A stretch of DNA of 35,478 nt from an uncultured Pseudomonadota bacterium (GCA_937912125.1 CALDOK010000240.1:1-35478), one strand, 5' to 3'; shown: positions 24,698 through 33,830, counted from the first letter of the stretch. Notes: a model not told the origin generated them from the sequence alone. Program-made: numbers and translations.

Positions 24698-26245
24698 CTA
24701 CTCCAGGTACCCGGTGTCCCAGTACCCCGTGTCGTCGTCCAGCCCATCGTTGGGCGCCAGCTGCTCGGCGTCGGTGGCCAGGCGGAGCTCGAAGTTGCCC
24801 TCGAGATCGCTGATGGTGGTGGCGTACAGGCGGTCGGTGGCGCCGTCGCGCACCTCGACCAGGGCGGCCTGCACGGGCAGGTCATCGTGGACCACGCGCC
24901 CGGTGAGCAGCCGGCCCAGGACCAGGCTCAGCCCGTGGGGGAAGTCGTCGCCGCGGACGTCCAGGTGGGTGACCGCGGCGCTCGAGTCGCCGGGAGTGAG
25001 CACCACATGCAGGTCGGTGACGGGCACGGCCAGCGTGAAGGTGCCTGCGCTGTCGGTGGTGGCGGTGAAGGTCTGGTCCGACAGGGCCTGTTCTCTCACC
25101 ACGACGGTCACGCCGTCGGCGGGCTCGCCGTTGGGCTGACGCACCACGGCCTGCACGGTGGCGTAGGGCTGCATGGCGGTGACGCCGAGCTGGAGGCTGT
25201 CGTCGTCCATGCCCACGGCGAAGCTGTCGGCCACGGGCGTCAGCCGTTGCTCGGGCAGTGCCACCAGCTCCATGCGCCACTGGCCGGGCAGCAGCTCGAC
25301 GTTGTAGGCGCCGGCCTGGTCGGTGACGGCTTCGAGCTCGAGGGAGGCGTTGGGGTGGTGAGCCAGGCCGCGGGACCAGAAGCGCAGGGCCACGCCGGCC
25401 ACCGGCCGGTTGGACGCCGCGTCCACCACCCGGCCGCTGGCCTGGACCGGAGCCAGGGAGCCCAGGGTCAGGTCCAGGCGGTGGATCTCGTCCTGCTCGG
25501 CCTGCAGCTCGACGCTGGTGGTGGGGATGATCCCACCCGGTTCATCGCCGATCTGGAGGGTGTAGGCGTCGGGCTGCAGGTGTACCGTGTACTGACCGCC
25601 TGCCCGGGTGCGCACTGCGGGACCGATGACGCCGGTGTCGCGGTGGATCGCGCGCACCACCATGTCGGCCACGGGTTCGCCGTCCTCATCGGTGACCACG
25701 CCCCGGACCACTGCGCCGTTGTCGAGCTGGAGGTCCCAGTCCGGGCGGTCGTGTACGATGTCCTGGTCGGTGAAGACGCCGAAGGGCAGGCTCGAGCCGT
25801 CGTCGGGAACCACGGCCACCGCCCAGCCCGCCTGGGGGGGCAGATCCAGGGCATAGGCCCCCGAGCTGGCGTCGCTGATCGTGGAGGCGGCCATGATGGA
25901 GCCGTCGATCCATGCGGCCACGTTGGCGCCCACGGCCACGACACGGCCGTCACTGTCCATGCGGGGATCGTTGACGGCCTGGTGGGAGGTGATGGCGCCC
26001 TTGACCTGTACCGGGGTGTCCATCGTGAGCTCGAGGGTGTCGCTGTCGTACCACCAGCCGTCCACCCAGTGGCTCTGGGGCATCAGCGCGGGGTTGCGGT
26101 CCGAGGGGTGCACGTCCACGCGCAGGAACTCGTCGGGCACGCCGTCCTTGGCCCCGTCGACCATGGCCAGGTTGGCACCGTCTGCGCACGCACCCAGCAG
26201 CAGCGAGGCGGCGAGGCCGGTCAGCAGGCTGAGGCGTGAGGACAT
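24698..26245 (-). CDS. lipoprotein with carboxypeptidase-regulatory-like beta-sandwich repeats
   Basis: This 515-residue lipoprotein (lipobox LLLGAC near residue 20) contains several repeats of the carboxypeptidase regulatory-like/transthyretin-type fold: GVVTDEDGEPVADMVVRAI, SGRVVDAASNRPVAGVALRF, VVRQPNGEPADGVTVVV and GRVVHDDLPVQAALVEVRD. Each is followed by a strand such as AGAYNVELLPGQW or GTFTLAVPV. Such repeats usually mediate binding or extend surface proteins; no catalytic domain is evident. The C-terminus is acidic and ends with a Tyr/Asp/Gly repeat (DTGYWDTGY). The ATG at 26245 has AAGGAG 6 bases upstream, and the signal peptide begins there. Confidence 0.8.
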   Translation of the reverse strand: MSSRLSLLTGLAASLLLGACADGANLAMVDGAKDGVPDEFLRVDVHPSDRNPALMPQSHWVDGWWYDSDTLELTMDTPVQVKGAITSHQAVNDPRMDSDGRVVAVGANVAAWIDGSIMAASTISDASSGAYALDLPPQAGWAVAVVPDDGSSLPFGVFTDQDIVHDRPDWDLQLDNGAVVRGVVTDEDGEPVADMVVRAIHRDTGVIGPAVRTRAGGQYTVHLQPDAYTLQIGDEPGGIIPTTSVELQAEQDEIHRLDLTLGSLAPVQASGRVVDAASNRPVAGVALRFWSRGLAHHPNASLELEAVTDQAGAYNVELLPGQWRMELVALPEQRLTPVADSFAVGMDDDSLQLGVTAMQPYATVQAVVRQPNGEPADGVTVVVREQALSDQTFTATTDSAGTFTLAVPVTDLHVVLTPGDSSAAVTHLDVRGDDFPHGLSLVLGRLLTGRVVHDDLPVQAALVEVRDGATDRLYATTISDLEGNFELRLATDAEQLAPNDGLDDDTGYWDTGYLE

Positions 26246-26410
26246 GGGGCTCTCCTTGGAAGGAGCGGGGCACGCAGCGTGGTGTTGCAAGGCTCGTGCC
26301 TGAGTCCAGTCGTCGGAAGAAGCAGGGTAATCGAGGAGTGATGCGCCGGGGTGGGCCTGGAGGGCCGCCAGATCGCGACCTTGTCGTCAGGGTAGCGGCC
26401 GCGGCGACGT

Positions 26411-26749
26411 CTAATGCGCTGTGCCCTCGAAGGCGTAGCGCCCTCGCACGAAGCGGTTGAAGAACAGGCCGATGAGGGGATGGGCGATGGGCTGCGCACT
26501 CGGATCCACCTCGACGAACTCCTGGGGCAGGTACAGCACGTCGGAGCTGTCGTGAACCAGCAGCTCGTACCAGGGTTGCCGCCAGCGCTTGCGCAGGGCG
26601 TCGCCCACCCAGCTCTGGTCCATGGGCCCCTGGAAGTGGGGGTGAGCATCGACGATCACACCGCGGAAGCCCTTGTCCCGGTGGCGTACGAGCTGCCCTA
26701 CGGCGAAGGTGAAGCCCTCACGGGTGGTGGTGTTGCCAGTGCCTTCCAT
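26411..26749 (-). CDS. hspQ: HspQ family (YccV-like) protein
   Basis: This 112-residue protein is of the HspQ/YccV hemimethylated-DNA-binding-domain family: FAVGQLVRHRDKGFRGVIVD at the start, PWYELLVHDSSDVLYLPQE in the middle, and QPIAHPLIGLFF near the end. In enterobacteria HspQ is a heat-shock protein that enhances Lon proteolysis and also binds hemimethylated origin DNA in vitro; whether that holds here is inference. CGGAGG precedes the ATG by about 10 bases. The length matches the family. It is divergent from the lamin-tail lipoprotein gene. I looked for a sigma-32-type promoter and found only a weak -35-like CCTGAAG. Confidence 0.85.
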   Translation of the reverse strand: MEGTGNTTTREGFTFAVGQLVRHRDKGFRGVIVDAHPHFQGPMDQSWVGDALRKRWRQPWYELLVHDSSDVLYLPQEFVEVDPSAQPIAHPLIGLFFNRFVRGRYAFEGTAH

Positions 26750-26870
26750 GGTGGTGTCGCCTCCGTGCTGGCATTGTTCACCCTTCAGGTTGCCACGGGT
26801 GCTCGCACCATCCAGTCAGGTCTGGTCACCATCGGTCGTTCGCGCGGGCGCGAATGCGGGGAGCCGCGGC

Positions 26871-26876
26871 TATACT
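26871..26876 (+). promoter_or_regulatory. -10 element (TATACT) before the lamin-tail lipoprotein
   Basis: TATACT in an otherwise GC-rich leader lies 26 bp before the ATG at 26902, suiting a short 5' leader. No good -35 hexamer sits 16-18 bp further upstream, so the promoter call is tentative. Confidence 0.3.
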
Positions 26877-26901
26877 CGGGCCGACCTTCCCGAGGTGGAC
26901 C

Positions 26902-29205
26902 ATGAGCAAGATTCTGTCTCTCTCCATGCTGCTGTTACTGGCCGGCTGCGGCGACAAGGACGACACCGCGCCGCCTCCCGAGGGCGACACCGACACCGAC
27001 ACCGACGCCGACAGCGACGCCGACAGCGACGCGGATGCGGACGCCGACACCGACGCTGACAGCGACGCGGACGCGGACGCCGACAGCGACGCCGACAGCG
27101 ACGCAGACACGGACGCCGACACCGATGTCGAGCCCCTCACGGTGGCCGACCTGGGCAGCGGCGACCTGGTGGTCAGTGAGGTGATGGTCGCTCCCTGTGA
27201 GGTGGAGTGGCTGATGGGCCAGTGGGTCGAGATCTACAACGCCACCGGCCAGGTGGTTGATCTGAACGGCCTGGCCGTCCAGGGCGACCGAGGCATGGGC
27301 TTCTCCATCGGCTCCAGCCTGAAGGTGGATGTCGATGACTACGCGGTCATCGGCTACACAACCGACACCCGGCTCAGCGGCGGGGTCGCCGTGGACTACG
27401 CCTGGGGCGGCCGCTTCTGGTTCGAGGAAGATCGGGCCACGGTGGACTTGCTCAACGGCTCCACCCTGATCGACGGCGTGCGGTTGCAGCACATCTGGGA
27501 GTGGTACGAGTGCGCCGGATTCAGCTTGGATCCCACCACCCTGGACGCGAGCGCGAACGACTACGCCTCCAGCTGGTGTGTTGGCTCCAGCACCTACGGC
27601 CCCTATGCCAACATCGGCACTCCAGGTGCGGCCAACGACAGCTGCCCCGCCGACGCCGACGGTGACGGCCACACCACCCTGACCGACTGCGACGACGGCG
27701 ACGCGTCGGTCTACCCGGGCGCCTCCGACGCCTGGTACGACGGCGTGGACAGCGACTGCGCCGGCGACTCGGACTACGACGCCGATCTGGATGGCTACGA
27801 CAGCGACGCCTACGGCGGCACCGACTGCGACGACACCAGCCGCCGCATCCGGCCCGACGCCCTGGACGTGCCCGGCGATGGCGTGGACGGCGACTGCGAC
27901 GGTGTGGACGCCACCGGCTCCACCCTGCTGGACATCGACGACCTGGCAGCCGGCGATCTGGTGATCGACGAGGTGTTGTTCTGGCCGAGCTTCGCCCCGG
28001 AAGATGCCGGCTGGTTCGAGGTCTACAACGACAGCGGCGAGGACGTCTACCTGGACGGGCTCACCCTGTACAACGACTACACCAGCTACACGGTCTGGGA
28101 CACGCTGGTGGTCGCGGCCGATGACTACGCTGTGTTCTGCGGCATCGAGGACCCCACCGTCAACGGCGGCGTGACCGTGGACCACGAGGTCAGCGGCTTC
28201 TTCTACGGCGAGGTGCTGATGAGCCTGGGCTTGGCAACCGACACCCTGGTGGTGGACGAGGTGCTGTTCGACTACGCCACCATCGAGGTCTGGGGCGCCT
28301 CTGTCTCCCTCGACCCTGGGGCCGTCGATGCCACCAGCAACGACGACATGGGCAACTGGTGCGAGTCCTACACGGCCTACGGCTGGGGCGACATGGGCAC
28401 CCCTGGGGCCGTGAACGAGTGCCCTCCCGACGACGACGGGGACGGCTACAGCGTGCTGGAAGACTGCGATGACACCGACGCGTCGGTCTACCCTGGCGCC
28501 TCGGACAGCTGGTACGACGGAATCGACAGCGACTGCGCGGGCGACTCCGACTACGACGCCGACGGCGACGGGTTCGACAGCGATGGCTACGGCGGCAGCG
28601 ACTGCGACGACACCTCCCGCCGCATCCGGCCCACGGCGCTGGATGTCCCAGGCGACGGCGTGGACGGCGACTGCGACGGTGTGGACGCCACCGGCTCCAC
28701 CCTGCTGGACATCGACGATCTCAGCGCCGGCGATCTGGTGATCACGGAGTTCATGACCGCCTCGGCCTACGGCGGCGAAGAAGCCCAGTGGTTCGAGGTG
28801 CACAACACCCTGGGCGACGAGGTCTACCTCGACGGCCTGCAGCTGCAGCTGGGCGAGGACTTCACCACCATCTGGGACACCCTGACCATCGCGGCTGGCG
28901 ACTATGCGGTCTTCGCCATCACCGACGATCGCCACATCATGTACGGCGTCACGGTGGACTATGCCTACGACTGGTACTGGATTGGCTGGGAGGAAGGCAC
29001 GGTGGCCCTGTTCACCGACAGCGGCACCATCGACGAGGTGGTCTGGGACCGCAGCTTCCCTGTGGTCACGGGCATCTCTACCACCCTGGACCCGCTGCTG
29101 CTCGATGCCATCGACAACGACAGCGGCTCGAGCTGGTGCGATGGCAAGACGCCGTTCGGGCGTGGAGATCTAGGCACGCCTGGCGCGGCCAACGACGCCT
29201 GTTGA
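26902..29205 (+). CDS. lipoprotein with three lamin-tail domains and two metal-binding modules
   Basis: This 767-residue surface lipoprotein has signal and lipobox LLAGC (Cys16), then an alternating Asp-X linker at about 29-75. Three lamin-tail-like (LTD) beta domains follow, each beginning LxxGDLVxxE and containing a WVEIYN/WFEVYN/WFEVHN strand, with GTPGAxN at the end of each. Between them lie two Asp/Cys-rich putative metal-binding modules (about 251-350 and 513-605). The modules are nearly identical to each other at protein and DNA level, showing internal duplication. LTDs in bacteria occur in exported nucleases and adhesin-like proteins; no nuclease domain is seen here. Calcium binding by the modules is expected from the motif, not shown. 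Confidence 0.83.
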   Translation: MSKILSLSMLLLLAGCGDKDDTAPPPEGDTDTDTDADSDADSDADADADTDADSDADADADSDADSDADTDADTDVEPLTVADLGSGDLVVSEVMVAPCEVEWLMGQWVEIYNATGQVVDLNGLAVQGDRGMGFSIGSSLKVDVDDYAVIGYTTDTRLSGGVAVDYAWGGRFWFEEDRATVDLLNGSTLIDGVRLQHIWEWYECAGFSLDPTTLDASANDYASSWCVGSSTYGPYANIGTPGAANDSCPADADGDGHTTLTDCDDGDASVYPGASDAWYDGVDSDCAGDSDYDADLDGYDSDAYGGTDCDDTSRRIRPDALDVPGDGVDGDCDGVDATGSTLLDIDDLAAGDLVIDEVLFWPSFAPEDAGWFEVYNDSGEDVYLDGLTLYNDYTSYTVWDTLVVAADDYAVFCGIEDPTVNGGVTVDHEVSGFFYGEVLMSLGLATDTLVVDEVLFDYATIEVWGASVSLDPGAVDATSNDDMGNWCESYTAYGWGDMGTPGAVNECPPDDDGDGYSVLEDCDDTDASVYPGASDSWYDGIDSDCAGDSDYDADGDGFDSDGYGGSDCDDTSRRIRPTALDVPGDGVDGDCDGVDATGSTLLDIDDLSAGDLVITEFMTASAYGGEEAQWFEVHNTLGDEVYLDGLQLQLGEDFTTIWDTLTIAAGDYAVFAITDDRHIMYGVTVDYAYDWYWIGWEEGTVALFTDSGTIDEVVWDRSFPVVTGISTTLDPLLLDAIDNDSGSSWCDGKTPFGRGDLGTPGAANDAC
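26983..27132 (+). repeat. hexameric tandem tract encoding an Asp-X linker
   Basis: Imperfect tandem GACACC/GACGCC/GACAGC hexamers encode alternating Asp with Thr, Ala or Ser. The tract is similar in sequence, and inverted in orientation, to the tract at 31613-31733. Length can change by slippage in steps of two residues without frameshift. Confidence 0.75.
27653..28742 (+). repeat. internal duplication of a ~310-bp metal-binding module
   Basis: Copies at about 27653-27965 and 28429-28742, offset by 776 bp, encode nearly identical modules. The last part of each, from GGCGTGGACGGCGACTGC through the CTGCTGGACATCGACGA stretch, is identical over some 60 bases. This indicates recent duplication or gene conversion within the gene. 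Confidence 0.75.
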
Positions 29206-29274
29206 GCCCGCGTCTTGCGCCTGTCCTCTCCCTGAGGCATGATGAGCGGGAAGCGTGCCCCCGAGGGGTCTGGG

Positions 29275-29634
29275 ATGTCCTGGGAATCTCCGTCTATCTT
29301 TACGCCACGGATTCGTCGGCTCGCTCAGGCGAGCGATGGGCTCACGCCCGTCACCCACGACGTCATCTTCGCTCAGCTGCTCGAGGCCACCCGCGTCGAG
29401 GTGGCAGGCACTGCGCTGGGGCTGGTGGTCTTCGGTCAGGGCAACCAGTTCCGTGTGGTCCTCGAGGACCGCTACGTCAACGTCAAGCAGTGCGATAAGA
29501 CCGGCGGCCTGGTGATGGCCATCCGCACCAGCGAAGAGGCCATTGTCACGGACCCGGGGCCGGTCTGGGAGCGCGACGTGGGCCGCTGGGCCCGCAGCCT
29601 GGCCCAGTACATCGTTCACTTCTTGCGGCCCTGA
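29275..29634 (+). CDS. hypothetical cytoplasmic protein
   Basis: This 119-residue soluble protein has no signal peptide. It shows an alpha/beta pattern: FTPRIRRLAQASDGLTPVTH, GTALGLVVFGQGNQFRVVLE and YVNVKQCDKTGG, then a C-terminal amphipathic helix RDVGRWARSLAQYIVHFL. I recognise no family. The ATG at 29275 follows GAGGGG; an earlier in-frame ATG at 29239 lacks this and adds an unstructured stretch. It is convergent with the DUF4019 lipoprotein gene, 11 bp apart. Coding is supported by clean codon use and length, but the function is unknown. Confidence 0.6.
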   Translation: MSWESPSIFTPRIRRLAQASDGLTPVTHDVIFAQLLEATRVEVAGTALGLVVFGQGNQFRVVLEDRYVNVKQCDKTGGLVMAIRTSEEAIVTDPGPVWERDVGRWARSLAQYIVHFLRP

Positions 29635-29645
29635 TCGCTCCGGCC

Positions 29646-30224
29646 CTACTTCACGAAGTAGCCGCTGACCTTCCAGGTGCCGTCCCAGTCCAGCATCGGG
29701 GTGATGGTCTCGACGGCCTCGGCCTTGTTCTCGAAGACGGTGTTGTATTGGATGACCACGTACTCGCCGTCAGGAGCGCCTGGCAGGACCTTGCTGTACT
29801 CGGCCTTCGCGAAGGTGCGGGACTGCACGGCACCGAAGGAGCCGCGAAGGGTGCCGACGGCCTGTGAGAACTGTTCCTTGGGGGTGGAGTCCTGGACCAG
29901 CCCGGCGGCCGCGTCCCAGCCGCCCCCATAGTCGCCGCCGTCCACCACCTCGAGCCAGGCCAGGCTCACGTTGACCGCGTCGGTCTTGGCCATGGCGTTG
30001 TCGCCCTCGAAGACGGGGAGCTTGGTCTGGCCGCTCCAGGCATCCTGCAGCGCCTGGGCGTCCGCCGCTTCGGTGGCGGAGCGGTCGGGGAGGCCAGCCA
30101 GCGGATCCAGGGGGTCCAGCTCCGCGGCCGGCGCAGCGGGCGGCGCGTCGGTCGGCGGTGCGGCATCCTGAGAGCCACAGGCCAGGGCGAAGAGGGCGAG
30201 AATGGGGGCGAGGGAGCGGGTCAT
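29646..30224 (-). CDS. DUF4019-domain lipoprotein
   Basis: This 192-residue lipoprotein has a short signal with lipobox FALAC (Cys16) and a Pro/Ala-rich linker (about 19-45). A DUF4019 domain follows: SLAWLEVVDGGDYGGGWDAA (about 87-106), SRTFAKAEYSKVLPGAPDGEY and TPMLDWDGTWKVSGYFVK at the end. The domain is a small exported NTF2/cystatin-like fold of unknown role, common in Gram-negative envelopes. GGAGGT lies 3 bases before the ATG. A further upstream extension exists in frame but lacks a signal and is out-competed by this start. The next lipoprotein gene ends 43 bp upstream on the same strand. Confidence 0.83.
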   Translation of the reverse strand: MTRSLAPILALFALACGSQDAAPPTDAPPAAPAAELDPLDPLAGLPDRSATEAADAQALQDAWSGQTKLPVFEGDNAMAKTDAVNVSLAWLEVVDGGDYGGGWDAAAGLVQDSTPKEQFSQAVGTLRGSFGAVQSRTFAKAEYSKVLPGAPDGEYVVIQYNTVFENKAEAVETITPMLDWDGTWKVSGYFVK

Positions 30225-30267
30225 GGGACCTCCGGTAGGGGCGGGGGGTCCATGGTACCAGACTCGA

Positions 30268-31827
30268 TCAGATGCCGGTGGCGTACTCGAGGTGTCCGTT
30301 GGTCGCGTCGTAGTAGCTGATGTGCACCACGTCGCTGGCGTCGATGGCCAGGGAGGGGGCCCTGCCGACGTCGCCGACGCTGTCCACGCTCCAGGTGCTC
30401 CAGCTGCTGCCGTCGTAGTGAGCCACCTTGAGGTCGGCGTTGGTGACATCGTAGTAGGCGATGTAGGCCTCGTCTGTGCTGGTGAAGGCCAGGGAGGGGT
30501 AGGCACCCACGCTGCCGCTCGAGTCCACGGTCTGCTCGGACCAGGAGGTGTCGCGGCAGGCATAGTTCAGGTCGCCATCGGCGAAGTCCCACCAGGCGGC
30601 GCAGGGGGTGTCGTCCGAGCGGACGGCGACCGAGGTGCGCATGCCGTCGTCGCTGCTGTAGCCGGGGTCGGCCGAGATCGTCTCGGAGAAGGCGATGCTG
30701 GCCAGATCGTCGTTCAGCTGGGAGTACTGGATCTCCTCGGACAGGCCGTACCAGGCGTAGGGGTCGTAGAAGCTGATGTGGTCGGCGCCGGTGCTGTCGA
30801 TGGCGATGCTGGTGCCGATGCCGGTGGGGCCGGCGGTGTACAGATCGGCGGGGGCGTAGATGGACACGCCGAAGCTGGTGAAGTCCGCCACCATGGGGAC
30901 GCCGGCGTCGGCGTCGTGGTAGGCGAAGCTGGGCAGGTTCCCCGAGTCGATGTCGATGCCGACGTACCAGCCCACGCTGGTGGACTTGCTCTCGGTGTAG
31001 TCGTCCACCACGTACTCGTGGGACCAGCTGCCCGAGGCGTCGCGGTAGATGAAGTCCAGCTCCGTCAGTCCATAGTAGTCGGTGGTGGTGTAGGCGATCT
31101 GGAACTCGTCGGCGCCGCTGCAGGCGGCGTCGAGGTGGTAGCCGGTGTCGTAGTAGCTGTAGGCCAGCACGTCCTGGGAGATGCCCCAGGAGCCGGAGCT
31201 GTCGCGCAGCTTGTAGCGCAGGTAGCCGTTGTCCTGGTCGTAGTAGGCCACATGGACCTGGCCGGCGCTGTCGATGTCCAGGGCGCTGGACAGGCCGCAG
31301 TCACAGCTGGTGTCCAGGGTCTGCACCGTGAAGCGTTCGTCGGTCTCGTCCACTGTGCCGTCGCAGTCGTTGTCCACGCCGTCGGTCCAGTCTTCGCTGG
31401 CGTCGGGGCTGATGGAGGCGTCCCCATCGTCGCAGTCCTCGAGGTGGTCGTAGCCGTCCCCGTCCAGGTCGTCGTCTGGGGTCTCCTCGTCGCAGTCGTT
31501 GTCCACGCCGTCGTAGGCCACCTCGTCGGCGCCGGGGCTCACCGAGTCGTCCAGGTCGTCGCAGTCGCCCTCCTCCTCGGAGTAGCCGTCGCCGTCGTCG
31601 TCGGTCTGGGTGACATCGGTGTCGGCATCGGCATCGGCATCGGCATCGGCATCGGCATCGGCGTCTGCGTCTGCGTCGGCGTCTGCGTCGGCGTCTGCGT
31701 CGGTGTCTGCGTCGGTGTCGGTGTCGGTGTCGCCCTCTGGGGGCTGGCCGGTGTCATCCTTGGAGGGGCAGCCGGTGCCAAGAGCGAAGAGTGTAAGGGC
31801 GAGGAGAGAAATGCGGGAGAGAGTCAC
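30268..31827 (-). CDS. lipoprotein with Asp-Ala linker, two metal-binding modules and propeller-like repeats
   Basis: This roughly 519-residue lipoprotein has signal ending ALGTGC (Cys20), an Asp-Thr/Asp-Ala linker at about 33-70, and two putative metal-binding modules (about 74-115 and 117-160, each with DGDGY, DCDD, DGVDNDCD). The rest is a series of propeller-like repeats, roughly 40 residues each, with signature S-x-A-I-D-S, HISYYD and L-x-Y-A. The repeats suggest a six- to seven-bladed surface propeller. The linker is encoded partly by a perfect hexanucleotide microsatellite. The start is the GTG at 31827, which gives a compact signal peptide; ATGs at 31866 and 31860 are alternatives. 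It shares architecture with the lamin-tail lipoprotein on the opposite strand. Confidence 0.78.
   Translation of the reverse strand: MTLSRISLLALTLFALGTGCPSKDDTGQPPEGDTDTDTDADTDADADADADADADADADADADADADADTDVTQTDDDGDGYSEEEGDCDDLDDSVSPGADEVAYDGVDNDCDEETPDDDLDGDGYDHLEDCDDGDASISPDASEDWTDGVDNDCDGTVDETDERFTVQTLDTSCDCGLSSALDIDSAGQVHVAYYDQDNGYLRYKLRDSSGSWGISQDVLAYSYYDTGYHLDAACSGADEFQIAYTTTDYYGLTELDFIYRDASGSWSHEYVVDDYTESKSTSVGWYVGIDIDSGNLPSFAYHDADAGVPMVADFTSFGVSIYAPADLYTAGPTGIGTSIAIDSTGADHISFYDPYAWYGLSEEIQYSQLNDDLASIAFSETISADPGYSSDDGMRTSVAVRSDDTPCAAWWDFADGDLNYACRDTSWSEQTVDSSGSVGAYPSLAFTSTDEAYIAYYDVTNADLKVAHYDGSSWSTWSVDSVGDVGRAPSLAIDASDVVHISYYDATNGHLEYATGI
31613..31733 (-). repeat. hexamer tandem tract with a perfect (GGCATC)6 microsatellite
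   Basis: Plus-strand GGCATC repeats six times without interruption at 31624-31659. Degenerate GGCGTC/TGCGTC/GGTGTC hexamers follow to about 31733. On the minus strand this encodes the Asp-Ala/Asp-Thr linker of the propeller lipoprotein. Perfect short repeats of this kind are prone to slippage, changing linker length in two-residue steps. Confidence 0.85.
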
Positions 31828-31908
31828 AGCGGCATCCGTGAGTACGAGGCGCGCCCACATAGCCATGGCCCCTGGTGGGGTGCAAGTTTCGAAGCTGGCT
31901 TCTCGGCT

Positions 31909-33771
31909 CTACAGCGCCTCTGGCACGGGATCGGAGCCCTGCGCCACCCAGTAGCGATAGCCGCCGCCCACGGTGAAGGTCTGCTCGGACAGGTCGCTGT
32001 CGGGCCAGCGCACGGTGACGTCGGCCTCGCAGGCCGTGCCAAGGCCGAAGTGCAGGGTGAGGTCCTGTTGGGCGCCGTAGTGGCCGTAGCCACCGCCGAT
32101 GTCTTGGGTCTGGGTGACGCCGCCGGCAGTGACCGTGACGCGGGCGCCGATGGCCGCGCGGTTGGCGGCGACGCCCTCGAGGGCCAGCTGCACGAAGTTT
32201 CCGCCTTCGCCGGCGATGTTCTCGAACATGCGCACGTTGAAGGTCTCGTAGCAGTCGTCCTCGCAGCGGGAGCTGGAGTGGCCCAGCACCACGTCGAGAT
32301 CGCCGTCGCGGTCGAAGTCGGCCACGCCGACGCCGTGGGAGCGGGTGTGGTCCAGGCCCATGTCGTAGGGAACGGGCACGAAGGTCTCGTCGCCCTGGTT
32401 GTGCCACAGCAGCGCCCGGCAGCCCTCGTAGTCGCTCGAGCCGATGAACGGGTCGGGCCAGCCGTCGTTGTCGAAGTCGAACACGGCGTTGCTCATGTCG
32501 CCGTCGTTCCATGAGACCACGGTGTGCTCGCGCACCAGGCCGGTGACCTCGTTGCCTGGGCGTTCGAAGACCACGTCGCTCTGCTGCTGGTTGAAGAGCA
32601 GCTCGGCGGGATCCGAGCTCGAGCCCACGTCCCAGTGCACGATCTCCGAGGTGAGCAGATCCATCCAGCCGTCGTTGTTGATGTCGGCGCAGGTGGTGGC
32701 GCCGCTGTTGCCGCCCAGGCGGTACGGCTCGCGGTCGCTGTCGTGGCTCCAGCGGAAGGCGTCGCTGTCGGAGTTGCAGGAGATGGCAGGGTTGGGGACG
32801 CCCTCGCAGTCGTCGTCCTCGGGGTGGAGCTTGCACCAGCACCTGGCGGACTCGTTGTCGGACCAGTCCTGCCGGTGGTCGAAGGCGTAGTTCGAGTCGA
32901 CGCTGCGGTTGGTGTAGGTGCCGTCGCTCTCGGCCTGGAACAGCAGGTTGGGGGCGCGGCCATACGAGGCGGCCATCAGCTCGGCCCAGCCATCGTTGTT
33001 CAGGTCACAGGCCAGGCCGGACCAGGTCACGGCGTGGGCTTCGCCCGAGTTGATCACCTCCACCGAGGACCAGGCCGCGGTGCCCAGGTTGGCGTCGTAG
33101 GTGATGTCTGTGAAGGAGGCGTCGCCGTCGTTCTTGTACAGGCGGGACTGCATGTAGTTCTCGGGCACCCACAGATCGGCGTAGCCGTCGCGGTCCACGT
33201 CGACCCACGAGGCGGCCGCCGGGGCGGTGTCGCCGTTGTAGCGGATGTCGTCGCCGGCGTTGCCCAGGGAGAAGGTGCCGTCGCCGTTGTTGAGCAGCAG
33301 CTCGGACGTCTCGTCGTAGGCGGCGCTGGTGTCGGCGATGGAGATGAAGACATCGAGATCGCCGTCGTTGTCGGCGTCGGCGAAGGCCCAGACCTGGCCG
33401 CCCCGGGAGTTGTCGCCGGCGCGGGCGCTGCGGATGCCCGAGGACTCGGTGACGTCCTCGAAGCCGCCTTGGCCATTGTTGCGCAGCAGCCAGGCGTTGC
33501 GGGTGCCGCCATCGGAGAAGTCGTCGGGGGCGTCGGTGGCCCTCCGCAGGGCCAGATCCGTCCAGCCATCACCGTCGAAGTCTACCGCGTTGATGCGTGT
33601 GGCCTCGGCGTTGATGGCGTCCAACCCCCAGGCCGCCGTGGCGTCTTGGAAGGACGGCTGACCGTCGGACCACTGGGTGCCGTCGTTGCACACGGGGGGG
33701 AAGCCGCCGGTCTCGCCGGGGTCCTTGGGGCAGCCGGTGAGCGTGAGCAGGGCGAGGGTGAGCATGCGCAT
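31909..33771 (-). CDS. FG-GAP/VCBS-repeat lipoprotein with ASPIC/UnbV domain (CRTAC1-like)
   Basis: This 620-residue lipoprotein has lipobox TLTGC (Cys14). FG-GAP/VCBS-type calcium-binding repeats run through most of it, each with a D-x-D-x-D-G loop (DFDGDGWTDL, DADNDGDLDVF, DVDRDGYADLW, DLNNDGWAEL, DINNDGWMDL, DFDNDGWPDP, DFDRDGDLDVV). The C-terminus is an ASPIC/UnbV-type domain (NFVQLALEGVAANRAAIGAR, VRWPDSDLSEQTF). A Cys-rich insert (RCWCKLHPEDDDCEG) lies near 325. These proteins form beta-propellers on the cell surface, binding calcium and often adhesive or involved in polymer recognition. AGGAGG precedes the ATG. It lies upstream of the propeller lipoprotein gene, 42-81 bp away depending on that gene's start, so the two may be co-expressed. 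Confidence 0.9.
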   Translation of the reverse strand: MRMLTLALLTLTGCPKDPGETGGFPPVCNDGTQWSDGQPSFQDATAAWGLDAINAEATRINAVDFDGDGWTDLALRRATDAPDDFSDGGTRNAWLLRNNGQGGFEDVTESSGIRSARAGDNSRGGQVWAFADADNDGDLDVFISIADTSAAYDETSELLLNNGDGTFSLGNAGDDIRYNGDTAPAAASWVDVDRDGYADLWVPENYMQSRLYKNDGDASFTDITYDANLGTAAWSSVEVINSGEAHAVTWSGLACDLNNDGWAELMAASYGRAPNLLFQAESDGTYTNRSVDSNYAFDHRQDWSDNESARCWCKLHPEDDDCEGVPNPAISCNSDSDAFRWSHDSDREPYRLGGNSGATTCADINNDGWMDLLTSEIVHWDVGSSSDPAELLFNQQQSDVVFERPGNEVTGLVREHTVVSWNDGDMSNAVFDFDNDGWPDPFIGSSDYEGCRALLWHNQGDETFVPVPYDMGLDHTRSHGVGVADFDRDGDLDVVLGHSSSRCEDDCYETFNVRMFENIAGEGGNFVQLALEGVAANRAAIGARVTVTAGGVTQTQDIGGGYGHYGAQQDLTLHFGLGTACEADVTVRWPDSDLSEQTFTVGGGYRYWVAQGSDPVPEAL

Positions 33772-33830
33772 GGGGGAGGCCTCCTGGCGTGGAGGACTAC
33801 CCTATCCCTGTGCGGAACCGGTCGCAGAGC

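Noticed and set aside
26750..26901. Heat-shock (sigma-32) promoter for hspQ
   Set aside because: Only a weak CCTGAAG -35-like match and no matching -10 element were found.
26935..28935. Long open frame antisense to the lamin-tail lipoprotein
   Set aside because: Val/Ala/Gly-rich shadow of the Asp-rich coding sequence with no ribosome site or recognisable domain.
30202..32514. Long plus-strand open frame across two minus-strand lipoprotein genes
   Set aside because: It spans two real genes and their spacer, is a Val/Gly-rich reverse complement of Asp-rich repeats, and has no family signature.
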